A stretch of 64,000 nucleotides of DNA from Perca fluviatilis (GCF_010015445.1 NC_053118.1:9374907-9438906); one strand, 5' to 3'. Counted from the first letter of the stretch, positions 45,446-56,552 are shown. Notes: generated from the sequence alone by a model not told the origin. Program-made: numbers and translations.

Positions 45446-45837
45446 GGTTGAAATAGTAAATAAGACACACGACTGAGAGGGACATTAAGTCTATAAACAG
45501 TGCGCAGTAGTCAGAGTAGTGGTAAAGGAGGCAATCAACGTGGCGGCCACGCCAAGTAATGACGTCACGACGCCCCAAGCCCTATTGAGAACGAGGTAGC
45601 TAGCATGCTAACAGTTGCGGTTAGCCAGCTCGTTTTGGCTTGTGACGTAGAAAGCCGTGCAGATTTTAAACCAGCTCACCCGGAGACTGAAGGCAGGACA
45701 CATTCAGAATCCGTATCTCACTCTAAAAAGCATGGATGGATTTTTTTCAAAGTTTGTATGCGTGTGGAAGCACCAGAGACACAAAATAACACCTCCAAAA
45801 CAAAAAGTGGGGTATTTTTTCATAATGTGGGCACTTT

Positions 45838-46680
45838 AATAAAAAACATGTTAAAAACAACAGCCTACCTTGTTTTATTTAATGTGTTTTTCATTTTAAA
45901 TTTAAATGAAATTAATTTCTTTATAAAGACAAGATTTGGTCTTCAAAAATGAGTTTTGAAAGAGCGGGGGTCGTCTTATATTCGGACCAATACGGTATCA
46001 AATTAAATAGCCATTCATTTCGTACACTGCACTGTAACTTTTATTCTTGTATTTGCATCTTATTCTTTTTCAGCCTGTTTTTAGTTTCTATCTCTGTTTA
46101 ATTGCGCTTTAATGTTTTAAGCACTTTGAATTGCCTTGCCTTACAAAGTCCCGCCTGTTAGTCTGTCAACAGGGCATAAAGAACACTGTTTGGCCTACAA
46201 TCTCCAGCCTGGCAGTCAGTCACCAGGGCATAGATAACACTGCTGTCTGTCTCAGGGGAAGTATAACTGCACCACGACAGGTATCCTCTCGCCATTATTT
46301 TATATTGCAGCAAACGCTCTCTGCGTGGAGTTTTGAAAACTGTAACGATACTTGCAAATGCTTTACAGCCATTGCCGTGACTCACCCTGACTTAAACAAA
46401 CTACCCACGTGACGTTAGTTTGCTCCGTCCGCACCTCTGCGTGTGCATCAGAGATGACTCCCGCTCTCTATCAACATGCTTACACGCTCTCAGATAGGCC
46501 TACCAAAATGTGGCACCATTTGATTTAATGTGAATCGGTCCCCCCTACTGACGTAATTCGGTTGATACTCAAAAATGTACCAAATTCGGTACCCAATCCT
46601 AGTCATGGGCCTCAACTATTACTTATCCTATTCTCATCCTTCTCAAGGCACAGTAGAGGTTCAGCTCACTCTTCTCCCAC
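45838..46680. other. Stretch without recognised gene
   Basis: Two related 40-bp blocks at about 46143-46180 and 46200-46240 (CAGGGCATA-AACACTG). No gene supported. Confidence 0.35.
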
Positions 46681-46687
46681 AAGTACC

Positions 46688-47030
46688 ATGGACCTGTCTG
46701 TTGTTTCCCCTATGTATGCCGATTTCTGTGACGTATTTAACCAAAGGTGGGTGTCCACTCTTGCACCTAAATGCCCATATGACTTTTCTGTATTGTATTG
46801 TATTGATCTTTTGCCCTTCACCTGTCCTCTGCCTCTGGCCTCTACTCCTTTTCTCCCCGGGAGACAAGAGCAATGGAGGATTACATGAAGGAGACCCTAG
46901 TCATGGGGTTCCTCCGCTCTTTCACTTCCCCAGCTGGAGGAGCAATTTTCTTTTTCGTTGGAAAGAAAGATGAAGTCATGATAAATGATTGGTTCCCCCT
47001 CCCTCTGCTGGATTATGCTTTTGAACATCC
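46688..47030 (+). pseudogene. Ty3/gypsy pol fragment (start of RT)
   Basis: The plus strand reads MYADFCDVFNQR and CPYDFSVLYCIDLLP, then in another frame RAMEDYMKETLVMGFLR, SPAGGAIFFFVGKKD and WFPLPLLDYAFE. This is the segment of gypsy pol leading into the RT core. The palm motifs that would follow are absent. Confidence 0.75.
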
Positions 47031-47298
47031 TTCATGACCATTTTCTCCAAGCTGGATCAGCGAAACACAGCTTGGAGGACAATAGCTGAGATTGTTGGTG
47101 TTCCTGGCGGGTTGGAAATATATCTGAAACATCTACCACAAGTTAAGATAGCATGACACCATGTGGCAATAGATACCATATGGGATATGACCAGCTATCA
47201 CACAAATAGACAAAGCTAGATAATAACATGGTATTTAGAAAACACGGTTTGATGGCACAGGAAAGTGATGTGCTTTCTTCACCCTTTGTTGTCATTAG

Positions 47299-47948
47299 AG
47301 GAGATCTGCCGAACAAGGTGGAAGAATTTGAGGGACCAATATAAAAAAGAAAGGACAAAAGAGCAGGAGAGACATAGGAGTGGGGCCTCATCCCAGCGGC
47401 CATGGCGGTTTATGTGCATTTTCGAGTTTTTCAGGCCCCATGTAGAGTGTAGGGGGACTGTGTCCAATTTTCATCGGAGGGAGCCAGCTACATTGATCCA
47501 CCCCCTCCCTGCAGAGCAGCCTGCAACCCTCCCCTCCCTGCAACACCCTCTCCTACCTCCAGCCTCCTCCAGCACCACCCTCTCCCCCTGCAACACCCTC
47601 TCCTACCTCCAGCCTCCTCCAGCACCACCCTCTCCTCCCTGCAACACCCTCCCCTCCCTGCATCACCCTCCCCTCCCTGCACCAGTCTCTCCTCCCTCCA
47701 GCAGGCACGCCAAACAACACAAACAGTTTGGAAATTATATTGCGTCACCTTGAGGATCATATTTCCATTATTGCGACATTCTTGGTGCTTATGAGCAATC
47801 CTATTCAACAAAATATTGCTGAAAGAACATTATGCATCATTCTTGAAGGAATTTATGAGTGTCTTTGGGAGATGTTGGCAGAAGCAACACTTCAAATGGA
47901 AGCGCATGGTATGGGCACACATTCTGCATCTTGGGGAGGAAGACGGAG
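47299..47948 (+). pseudogene. MADF/Myb-like protein of PIF/Harbinger type (exon)
   Basis: After an acceptor (GTCATTAG, 47298) the frame reads EEICRTRWKNLRDQYKKER and PWRFMCIFEFFRP, a MADF domain core. A Pro-rich region built from an about 66-bp tandem repeat follows (47530-47690), then in another frame LEIILRHLEDHISI, ending at a strong donor GGAG|GTAAGT (47948/47949). MADF proteins are the usual DNA-binding partner encoded by PIF/Harbinger elements and also occur as host genes. The first part of the domain and later exons are not seen. Confidence 0.65.
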
Positions 47949-49337
47949 GTAAGTGATATAAATGGAAACAGCTGTAATGATGCTGAAGTTGGCTTCTGAT
48001 TCAAAGCGACCGATTTAGCAGTTGAGCGAAACATAGGCAATAACTTACATTGCAGAGCCACTGATCCTCTGTTTTTTTAACTTGTTAGACCTTTTAGTTA
48101 AACTATTAATGATGTCTGAAACAGTTTTATAGATTTGTAAAAGCTTTATTATGATAACGCAATAAAGGGAGATTTGACAGCTTTTTTCACATGTAGACCA
48201 CATTGAACCAGGTCAGATCTAAAACCATTATACCTCATCAAATCAGGACTAAATTATCCCAGAGAGGCTATAGATTCTTTAAACACATTTTCAGATCTTT
48301 AAAAGTGTATTTAGAAATAAACTTTCAATTTAATTTCCCTGTAACTGCCGAATCGGAAACTTTGGATCGGAAGCCAACTTCAGCGTTGACCAAATGTATG
48401 GGGATGGAGGTTGTTGCAGGCCAGGAATATACTTTCGATTATATTTTCTTTTTTTTAGTACATGCTACAATGAAGACATTGCTAAGATTATTAATACAAG
48501 GTATTATGCAGTGGCAGGAAGTAAATATATTTAGAAATGTAACAATGTAGCCTACAAATTGGAGGTACTCGACTTCACTACAATAATTTCATTTCCGGCT
48601 ACTTTATACCTCTACTCCACTACGTCAAAAGTATGTTACAAACTTTCAAATTATAGTACTCATGTAAATGTACTTGATTACAGTCCACCACTGAATATAA
48701 AAACCAGCCATTCACTCCCATTTCTTTCTTTTTTTTCTCTTTTAAAAAGGTACAACACACCAGCTTACTCACATGTGGGTTTACTCACATTAGGATTTAG
48801 ATGGATGGCCATATCTCAAATGCGGTCTGTAAACATTCGAACACTGTACAAACACAGGACACATCTTGGTTTAGTGGACTATGGGAGTTTTACCAACATT
48901 TAAAATCATGATCTTGACAGTCTTATTACTCAGGTTCTTAGACAAACCCCTGGCTCAGGAGAGACCTACATCACTGTTAGTTTGAGAGAGAGAGGGATAA
49001 GAGTTTAGAGATGGCGAGTGCAAGAGCTATTAAGAACAGCAGATCCCGTGGGAAGAGCCTTAGGAGGACAAAGGCCAATACAAAAGGAGGGTCTACAATG
49101 TCTCTGTCCCAAATCAAGTGTGGTATGTGTTGTTTTGTAAATTTCATTAACATTAGTCATTATTCCCTAGATGGTGAATGAAGCAAATCCGAAAGATTGA
49201 TGTACTGATTTAAGAAGACCAAATACATAAGCCATTTAAAATATATATACAAAACGTAGGACAGCAAAGCCAAATAACTTAAATTTTGATGAGCAACCAA
49301 GTATTTCAAAAATAATAACATTTCTTCTTACTCCAAG
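47949..49337. other. Stretch without recognised gene
   Basis: A short frame at about 49012-49123 (ATGGCGAGTGCAAGAGC...) ends at a GGTATGTG donor-like site and could be a small exon of the integrase-like gene downstream; support is weak. Confidence 0.3.
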
Positions 49338-49919
49338 CACATTGACACAAACCACAAGTTGAATCCATGGGGATTTGTGTTTCATGGAGGAGTTGATGGC
49401 TATAGCCGCTGCATTACTTACCTACGATGTTGCACAGACAACAGAGCAGCAACGGCCTTGCAACTTTTTTCAGGGTGCTGTGGATGTATTTAGACTCCCA
49501 CATCATGTCAGGAGTGACGCTGGGAGTGAACATATCAATATAGCACGGTTTATGATTGAATATCGAGGGGCAAACAGGGCAAGTGTCATGGTTGGACATA
49601 GTGTTCATAATCAAAGAACCTGGAACTAAACAGGGTGGTGTCAGCATACTTTAAAGACCTTTTCCTCTTTATGGAAAATGTTGGAATTTTAAACAGCCCT
49701 GACCCACTTCACATTAGGGCTCTTTACCATGTTTACCTTTCAAGAGTGAACAGATCTGTGGATGAGTTTGTACGCCAGTGGAACAACCACAGCTTAAGGA
49801 CAATGGCGAGCAGGTCCCCACTGCAACTCTGGACAGTGGGAATGCTCCAACTGCCTCAACATGTAAGACTGAATCATGTGGCATGTGCAACCCCCTTATT
49901 ACCACCACTGGGACATTGA
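49338..49919 (+). pseudogene. Integrase-core (rve-like) protein of fish TE type
   Basis: After a CTCCAAG acceptor the frame reads [18 protein letters not shown] and [14 protein letters not shown] frameshift near 49470 moves to [20 protein letters not shown] and [21 protein letters not shown] second lesion near 49612 removes the segment where the catalytic Glu (RIE) is expected. Coding resumes with [18 protein letters not shown], ending NNHSLRT and [11 protein letters not shown] before a stop at 49917-49919. The two Asp residues ([15 protein letters not shown]) are present. The family is common in fish genomes; I cannot name the transposon class. Confidence 0.7.
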
Positions 49920-50017
49920 TTTAATGCAAATGAATCCAATAATTGACGATGGAAATCATTGGATAGAACATTTTCTAACAGCCTGGTTCAAAGAAATGAA
50001 AACTAACCTTTGTGTCA

Positions 50018-50100
50018 ACCTTGTTGTCCTCCCGGGTCAAAATTGACCCAGTCTGTTTTGTCAGCTGTTACAACTGTGGTCATATGTTTTCTTTAGTCTG
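50018..50100. mobile_element. piggyBac-like left end
   Basis: ACCTTGTTGTCCTCCCGGG followed by TCAAAATTGACCC is the inverted counterpart of the right end at about 53244-53275. A second related left end lies at about 52004-52050. Confidence 0.45.
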
Positions 50101-51008
50101 CTGTGTATACCCTGTGTTTTTTCTCTTGTTTTCAATTTCACATGCAAATAGGTGTGTGCCACAGCCGTGAGATCATTGGTGGAAAGCTTTCATGCCCAAA
50201 CTCGTGATTGGCTGCAGCTGGGGAAACCACCTGATGTGAGGAGCCAAGATGGCGGCCGTCTGCAGGCAGCAGGCATTCCTCATCCTCCTCATTTCCCAAC
50301 CAGCCACACTGTTGCTTTGTTTAACCTTGCTTTAGATTAGGTATTGTTTCTTTGAGTAGTAAGGGTGGACCGCCAGGTGTGTTAATCCTGTTTTCTCCTG
50401 TTTAATTAGTTAGGGAGGGAAGTCTTTTGTCATTCTTTTTGCCATTTTGTTTGTTAGGTTAATTTCTTATCTCCCAGACAGAGTCGTTTGTTTGTTGGTT
50501 ATTTTGGTGGCAGGCCACCCTGAAGCCTTTTATAATTTACCTATATCTATAGGTTTATCTATATTTTCTATATTATAAATGAGTTTTTCTGATATACAAA
50601 CAAATAATTGTTTGTGGCTATACGGGGGGATACGGGGAATATGGGTACTTTTCATGTTGTGTCCTAGGCACCCCTAGATTGGGGCGTAAATTGAAGGTCG
50701 AGTCTCTCAGATTCACCTGTGCATGGTACATGGGACTGTGTATGGGGTTGTCCCCAAATATTTAAGCAATTATTTTAACAGTAAGAGATGTTCACAGCCA
50801 CTCCACCAGGGGAAGCTCTATTGATTTTGTACCTCCTAGAGTTGAGAGTAATTTAAGTAAGGAGTCCTTTTTTGTATGTAGCAACAAGCCTGTGGAACAG
50901 GTTGCCAGGAAATCTAAAGATGATCAGAAGTTTTGGAGGTTTTACGCAGGCAATGAAAAAAAATGGCTCAGATGCCAATCGTAGTATGAGGATTTATTAC
51001 TGTATTGT
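50101..51008. other. Stretch without recognised gene
   Basis: At about 50787-50960 the plus strand (SHSTRGSSIDFVPPRV, NLSKESFFV) weakly resembles a LINE C-terminal tail. Nothing else is supported. Confidence 0.3.
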
Positions 51009-51012
51009 TTAA

Positions 51013-51882
51013 AGTGATGGTTCGAGATAATTCCACTGACTCGAGCTAAACACTTCAGAAAGCTTTTTTTCACCTGGGTCTAACATTGGAGAGTTAAGTA
51101 GCGTTATCAAGCGTATAGCTTAGAAGGACTAACGGACCACGGTTTCTTGTAAGTTGCTCCACTAATCATTCCGAAATGATACAAACGTCTACAAGTAGTA
51201 CAAATAGGAATATGCTCTTATAACGATGGATTGGAAAGTTTGTAAGTACACCAGAAGTTTATGAACACTTGCCTGCTCTCCTCAGCTCTCTGTTGCTGCT
51301 GCTGCTGCTACCGCAGTTAGAGCGAGTAGCGCGCGCCTACAATATTACTACCGAAAGAGTTACAACAAAAATATTTATTAATTCAATGATTAAATAAGGT
51401 AATGTCTCCAAACTTACCTCAATTATTACTTGTCTCCTGCTAGTTATACTACAGCACTTTAACTTTTTTTTTAAATTAATATTTTTGTTGCATCTCTTTT
51501 CGGTGTTGTAATTTGTAGACGGCCCTAAGCACTCGTCTTACAGCAGCAGCAACAACAGCAGAGAGCAGAAGCCAGCAGGCAAGTGTTATTTACATAAACT
51601 TCTGGTGTACTTACAAACTTTCCAATCCATCGTTTTATGAGTGCATAACCTATTTGTACTACTTGTAGACGTTTGGTATCATTTCGGGCATTATTAGTGG
51701 GGTAATTTACAAGATACAAACGTGGGTCCGTTAGCCCCTGCGCTAAGCTATTCAGCTGATAACGCTACTCTACGCTAACTCTCCCAATGTTAGACCCAGG
51801 TGAAAAAAGCTTCTGGGTGGGTGTTTTCGGCTCGAGGTCATGGTGCAAAGGACCCTAGGGTGAATTACTCCGAACCATCACT
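51013..51882. mobile_element. Long palindromic (fold-back) element, copy 2, flanked by TTAA
   Basis: Same family as 34373-35267. The arms start AAGTGATGGTTCGAG (left) and end CGAACCATCACTT (right) and are flanked by TTAA at 51009-51012 and 51883-51886. The left arm is more decayed than the right. The TTAA flanks suggest a piggyBac- or Kolobok-type mobiliser, which is inference. Confidence 0.85.
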
Positions 51883-52320
51883 TTAATGAATCTATTTAAT
51901 ATATGTATGGTTTGTGATGATTGATGCTTTATCTGCTGCCACTTGCTCACCAGCAGTTTGTATCCTGTTTTTTTTTCTTTTTAATGGCAGCAAATAATCA
52001 CACCTTTTCTCCTCCTGGGTCAAAATTGACCTGGTCTGTTTTGCCTATTAATAAAGCATAATATGCACATATTGTACCACTTTTGTCCAACTTCATTCAA
52101 ACTCATCACAACTAGTTTTACACTTTTTCCATTCATGGTCAACAGACCTCCTTTACATGAAATTATACCTAATTTCTGAGTAGACTGAGGAGAAATCATT
52201 AGTTGTTGGATTAATAGCTGGTATGTGACAATTATTAGCCAGGATATCCCCAGGTCAAAATGAACTGATGCAACTGTATTCACAATCACCAGAGAGCTAA
52301 CAAAAACGATATATAACGAA

Positions 52321-52470
52321 TTTTTTTTTAGGGCTTTTCCCTTTATTTGAAAGTGGATAGATATGAAAGGGTGAGAGAGATGGCGGATGACATGCAGCAA
52401 AGATTCGAACCCACGCTGCTGCAGGACTCAGCCAACATGGGGCGAACGCTCTTACTGGTTGATCTAGAAG
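52321..52470 (-). repeat. tRNA-derived SINE
   Basis: Read on the minus strand: an A-box-like AGATCAACCAGTAAGAGCG, a B box GGGTTCGAATC, TTTGCTGCATGTCAT, a pyrimidine block and the tail AAATAAAGGG then AAAAGCCCTAAAAAAAAA. Complete from head to tail. Confidence 0.7.
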
Positions 52471-52471
52471 G

Positions 52472-52760
52472 TGTGTGTGTGCGTACACATGTACGTGTGT
52501 ACATTTTATGTCAGGAAAGCACAATAGTGTGATATATTGCAGGTCTCGGCTGTTTGTGTGTGTGTCTGTGTGTACACGCCTATGCGTGCCTGTGTGTGCA
52601 TGCACGTCTGTATGTACGTGTGTGTGTGTTCATCTGCTGAAAAGTATAGTAGTGTGATCCATTGCCCTATGCACTGTGTGTGTACATGTGTGTGTATGTG
52701 TCTGTGTGTGTGCATGTTCATCTGCTGAAAATCATGATACATTGCCCAATTTCAGTATGG

Positions 52761-52804
<44 letters not shown>

Positions 52805-53008
52805 GTGTGTGTGTGTGTGAATGCATGTGCGCGCACACACATGTAAATGTGCATGTTTGTCCATGTTTGTGTCTGTGTTTCAGTGCATTTCCATGTGCTG
52901 GAAAGCACAATAATGTGATCCATTACATGAGGTAGTTCTCAGCTGCTGTTTGTATCAATGTTTGTGGGGGTGGGGTGTAAGTGTGTGTGTGCGCATGCAT
53001 GCGCGTGT

Positions 53009-53055
<47 letters not shown>

Positions 53056-53140
53056 CGTGTGTGTCTCTCTCCGCGCGCATGTGTGCGTGTGTTCATCTGC
53101 TGTAAAGCACAATAGTGCCCCATTGCACCACTGGAAAGAC
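52472..53140. repeat. Diverged minisatellite with GT tracts
   Basis: About five diverged units carry CATCTGCTGAAAAG or GGAAAGCACAATAGTGTGATCCATTGC (near 52512, 52632, 52708, 52896 and 53093), separated by GT-rich tracts, including long (GT)n at about 52757-52819 and 52981-53060. Confidence 0.75.
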
Positions 53141-53339
53141 CACAAATGCTATAAAATTAAATAAAACACCCAAAATTAGTAGTGATCATTAATTTTACTT
53201 GCGTAGAACTTCACTGGGAACCACCCCTGTTATTTTTGAAAACGGGTCAAATTTGACCCAAAGACAACACAAGGGCTCATAATAATGTGACTAATGAAAA
53301 TCCATAGCAATTACCACCAATTGTAATCACAGGTGAGAC

Positions 53340-55560
53340 CACCTGCAAGGCATTTCTGCCTGACGCACTTCCGCCAGTGCCTTTTGGTCCGGCTGCAGGG
53401 TCATCAGCCGGGAGCCACCCTTCACAGATGTTTCGCTCCTTTAATCCCGGAACACCTCGGGGGGGTGGTGGAGCAGCGGCAGGGACGTCTCCCTGCCACC
53501 CCCTGCAGCCAGTCCTTTCTGCAGAGCCATAGCCAAAAGCTCCCTTGCTCTGCCAGCTCTTTGAGGACTCTCCAGTTTGGTGCCTCTGATGTCAACGGTC
53601 TTGAGGAATCGCTGGATGGAGGTTCCAGTGAAGCGTCCCATTTTCTTCCTGTTCAGACTTGGACTTTGGCACTCAGTACCACTGGATCAGGTGAATCTTT
53701 CAGTTTGAACAGCAGTCTCACCTCCAGTTTATAGCCCAAGCTGCTGGTTTTCAGCGGAAGTCTCAAGGTGTTCCTTCCAAATAGAGCTGCACTTGACAGG
53801 CATCGGGGAAGGCCTAGCCACATCCGGATGTAATTGTTTGCCTTAGGGGATGTCACAAAACTTTAAGGGCCACATGAGGCAATGGAAAAGGGTGAACTGG
53901 TAGCACCAGACCTTAAACTTGCCCGGTAGTGGGCTTTGATTTTTTTTTTTTTCATTTATTTATTTGATTGGGACAGTGCATGTTAATGAACAAACATGGA
54001 ATACATGCATGTCAACATGCCGGATTGTAGCCATGGGCTAATTTCCATCTGTAGTCCCACGGGCTAAGATCACACAGGTTACAAAACATTGCATAATAAA
54101 ATTTACATCTACAGTAAGTAAATCGTTTATCAATAAATTGACAAAAACCCTATATACAAGACTTAAAAATTCATTCAACTTCAAATATCCACTAATGTGT
54201 GCAACTTTGGTTTGCCCATTGCCATTTTTTCAACTGAGCTTTAAACGAGCTATATGTAGGGCATTCTCTCAATGTTAGAGGAAGACTATTCCACAGGTTC
54301 CCACCTCGGACAGACAAAACCGTCTGACCGAAGGTGGTACGCCTGTGGGGTATTATAAAGTCTCCTCTAGTATAGGCTCGAGTGGTCCTCTGCAAATTTT
54401 GATTGATCTTCTTTAGACCAGTAGTGAGCTGTGCAGTCACGGAGACAGCCATGTTTTTATCTGACAGGTCAGCTGCGTATCCAAGCATCACCGAGAAGAA
54501 AATTTTCCCTTCCACATTCAGAAGCGCAATGCCTCTGAATTGGTTGACGTTTCGGGAGTCTTTTGACTGCCTTGCACCATGCAGGTGGGATATATTTAGT
54601 TTTCCAGGCAACACTCATCATCTTCCACAAGAGCCTCAAGGTCATGGCGCAGCTCTTGTAGACCTTGTATGATACCCCGTTTGGTCCAGCTGCAGGTGCA
54701 GCTCTTGCTCAAGACACCACTTGGTTGATTTCAGACCATTTCGGGTATTGAACAAAGGGACATTCCCGAAGGTCTCGCTTGTCTGGGTTTTTATATGGTC
54801 CTCCAGCTCCCGTTCATTGATGTGCAGTGTCCCTGAATTATTTTCCTCCAGCAACCTGCGGGCATACTTGACAGGGGCACGGAAGAAGCTTGACCTTGCT
54901 CTCTCCTTGCGGCTTCTGCGTCTCCGGATTCTCTCTGCTCTCCTTAACAGTCCAAGTCTGGCTCAGATCTGGTCCGACAGGTTTTTGAGGCCCTCATTTT
55001 CGTGGTTCTCGGATCTTTTCCATGCTTTCCGTAGGAGGAGGCGCTCTTTCACTAGCTGGTGATTTTCCCTCTCCCGTCTTCCGCTCTGCTTGGGAAGGCT
55101 CTTCCTTTGCTGCAGCTCTCCAAATCTTGCTTTGCCCTCTTCATAGATGATGTCACCGAAGATGTTCAGCTTAGCGATTGTGTTGCCTTTCAAGGCGTTC
55201 TGGAGGATTGTATGCAGGCTCTTGTCGTTAGCTTCTCCACTCGGCCATTTGACCTTGGCTTTTCGGCAAGGTTCCGTGGCTGTAGCTCTTCTGGGCTCAT
55301 CGCTTGCGGTATCACGATGTTCGGGCAGCTGGATTTGTGGCGGATGATGCGTATCCTCTTGCAGGGGCTGGTCTGGTGTTGTTCTCCCAGGTGCAATGAT
55401 GGGCTCAGTAGCGCTGTGGTGCTCAACCTTGCTACTGTTCCTCCTTGTCTGATCTGCTGCTGCAGTGCAAGCTTGCACCTGGGTTTTCCTGCCGTACTTT
55501 GCCTTCCCCTGATGGATTTGCAGGCCAAGGTATGTGGTTTACTTTGGTCCATCCACAGCT
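53340..55560 (-). pseudogene. R2-group (NeSL-like) LINE remnant, internally deleted
   Basis: The minus strand holds, in order: ANDKSLHTILQNALKGNT, EGKARFGELQ and LRKAWKRSENHENEGLKNL (55300-54970); WARLGLLRRAERIRRRR and PVKYARRLLEE (54960-54840); SKDSRNVNQFRGIALLNVEG and KIFFSVM (54570-54510). It then jumps straight to ADLSDKNMAVSVTAQL (54480-54420), so the RT core with its active site is missing. After an inserted LINE it resumes with KVWCYQFTLF, NNYIRMWLGLPRCLSSAALF and TSSLGYKLE (53925-53680), then DIRGTKLESPQRAGRARELL (53600-53530). Frame changes are frequent. The R2/NeSL-group name is from resemblance and is moderately sure. Confidence 0.65.
53941..54396 (-). mobile_element. 5'-truncated LINE inserted in the R2-group remnant
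   Basis: On the minus strand the C-terminal coding end (YTRGDFIIPHRRTTFGQTVL, GGNLWNSLPLTLRE) stops at 54192. A 3' UTR follows, ending in AATAAATAAATG and an A tail at 53941-53953. TTTGAT occurs at both borders (about 53934-53940 and 54396-54402), a probable target duplication. L2-like by its C-terminal motif. Confidence 0.75.
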
Positions 55561-55599
55561 GCATTCTCTTAGGATCCTTTCTTTGTTTGTTGTGTTTGT

Positions 55600-56343
55600 T
55601 CCAGTCATTACCATGTAGTCCGTCCTGTTTGGTCCATCTTCCGTCCCGCCTCTCGGTGAACCATCGGGCTGTTTTATAAATACATGCTCTGCATATTATG
55701 TATCATTTTACAAAATGTATAATTATAACTATACTGACGAAGATGAACCCTGTGTTTTTATTACTTAAACTCATTTGTACACAGTTTTGTTAACTATCTA
55801 ATAGAAAAATATTACATTTAAAGTCTGCAATGCACATATCCCATCACAATATATACTAAAAGGACAGTAGGCCAGTACACACAACGTAGTAACAGAACAA
55901 TTTATTTGTTAAAAGGCCATACCACAACCTAGAGTCAATATTCTGCCATAGCAATGGGGCTGGACATTTATAAAACAATTAACAACAACCATCCTGTCCT
56001 TGTGTCAAAATGAACTAATGGGTTGTTGGAGCAACTTGTTCTTTTATGACCCATAGCTACGTACAGCTGTTTAAACACATCTAGCTCCCCCAAATCGGAA
56101 TTTGAAACTTTGAATTTGAACTTTTATCAACTTAAAAAAAGTTCACATTATACAATCTGAAAGACAAAGCCATGTCTTCAAAGATTACTTAGATTGTTTT
56201 ACTGTAGATTGTTCATGTTGTTATTACAGCAAATGCTTGATTTTTCTCCATGGGATAACAAACAAAAATAAACTTTGCACTTATGAAGAAAAAAAAACAA
56301 TCATCATAACAAGCTCTACAAGCCCACCATTATTTTTAACATC
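55600..56343. other. Stretch without recognised gene
   Basis: AT-rich with no coding or repeat family recognised. Confidence 0.4.
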
Positions 56344-56552
56344 TCACACTCTTCCAAATCCGGGTGAATAGCGTATGGCAAAATTAATGTTCGATCTGAA
56401 ATCAGAGCATACTGCATGAACTGGCATGCAAAGAATATTTTCCCAAGTATTACCCACTGGAAATCGGGAGTGGGTGATGAATTCAAGGCTGGGCTTTGGA
56501 GAGAAACCCAGTGCTGACATGCTGTCACATCCAGTGAAGAAAACAATATCTT
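56344..56552 (-). pseudogene. HECT E3 ligase C-lobe, last exon only
   Basis: Minus strand: an acceptor CCCCTAG (56553 upward) precedes DIVFFTGCDSMSALGFSPKP and EFITHSRFPVGNTWENILCM, then FRSNINFAIRYSPGFGRV and a TGA at 56344-56346. The order F.TG.DS...LGF.P, then FP..NTC.N, then FA...PGFG is that of the HECT C-lobe, as in fish G2E3-like proteins. The catalytic Cys position (NTC) is Trp (NTW). No other HECT exon is seen between here and 57298. It may be an orphan exon or retro-fragment; it cannot be a normal ubiquitin ligase domain as written. Confidence 0.65.

Larger units (their letters stand above)
30439..45583. mobile_element. ISL2EU-type DNA transposon, nested and inactive
   Basis: The left end (AGGGCTTGGGCGCCG...CGTGGCGGCCATGTTG) and the reverse complement of the right end (AGGGCTTGGGGCGTCGTG...CGTGGCCGCCACGTTG) form inverted repeats, each flanked by AT (30437-30438, 45584-45585). 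Inside are two convergent genes: SWIM-YqaJ-PHD on plus and THAP-DDE transposase on minus. From memory, Repbase describes ISL2EU elements as carrying a DDE transposase together with a YqaJ-type nuclease, which is the basis for the name. Three other elements are inserted: 30969-33717, 34373-35267 and 36790-43722. Without them the transposon would be roughly 4.6 kb. Confidence 0.8.
30038..45837. mobile_element. Short TIR element split by a 15.1-kb ISL2EU insertion
   Basis: The left part (30038-30438) starts TAAAGCACCCATATTATG and the right part (45584-45837) ends CATAATGTGGGCACTTTA, giving matching inverted ends. Removing 30439-45583 and one AT copy brings the two halves together as one non-autonomous element of about 650 bp. 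It has no coding capacity. It is the outermost layer of the nest. Confidence 0.7.
52004..53275. mobile_element. Probable piggyBac-like element with internal SINE and GT minisatellite
   Basis: The left end CTCCTCCTGGGTCAAAATTG and right end GGGTCAAATTTGACCCAAAG then ACAACACAAGGG are imperfect inverted counterparts. No transposase is visible. The interior holds a SINE and GT-rich repeats. Exact borders are uncertain. Confidence 0.45.
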
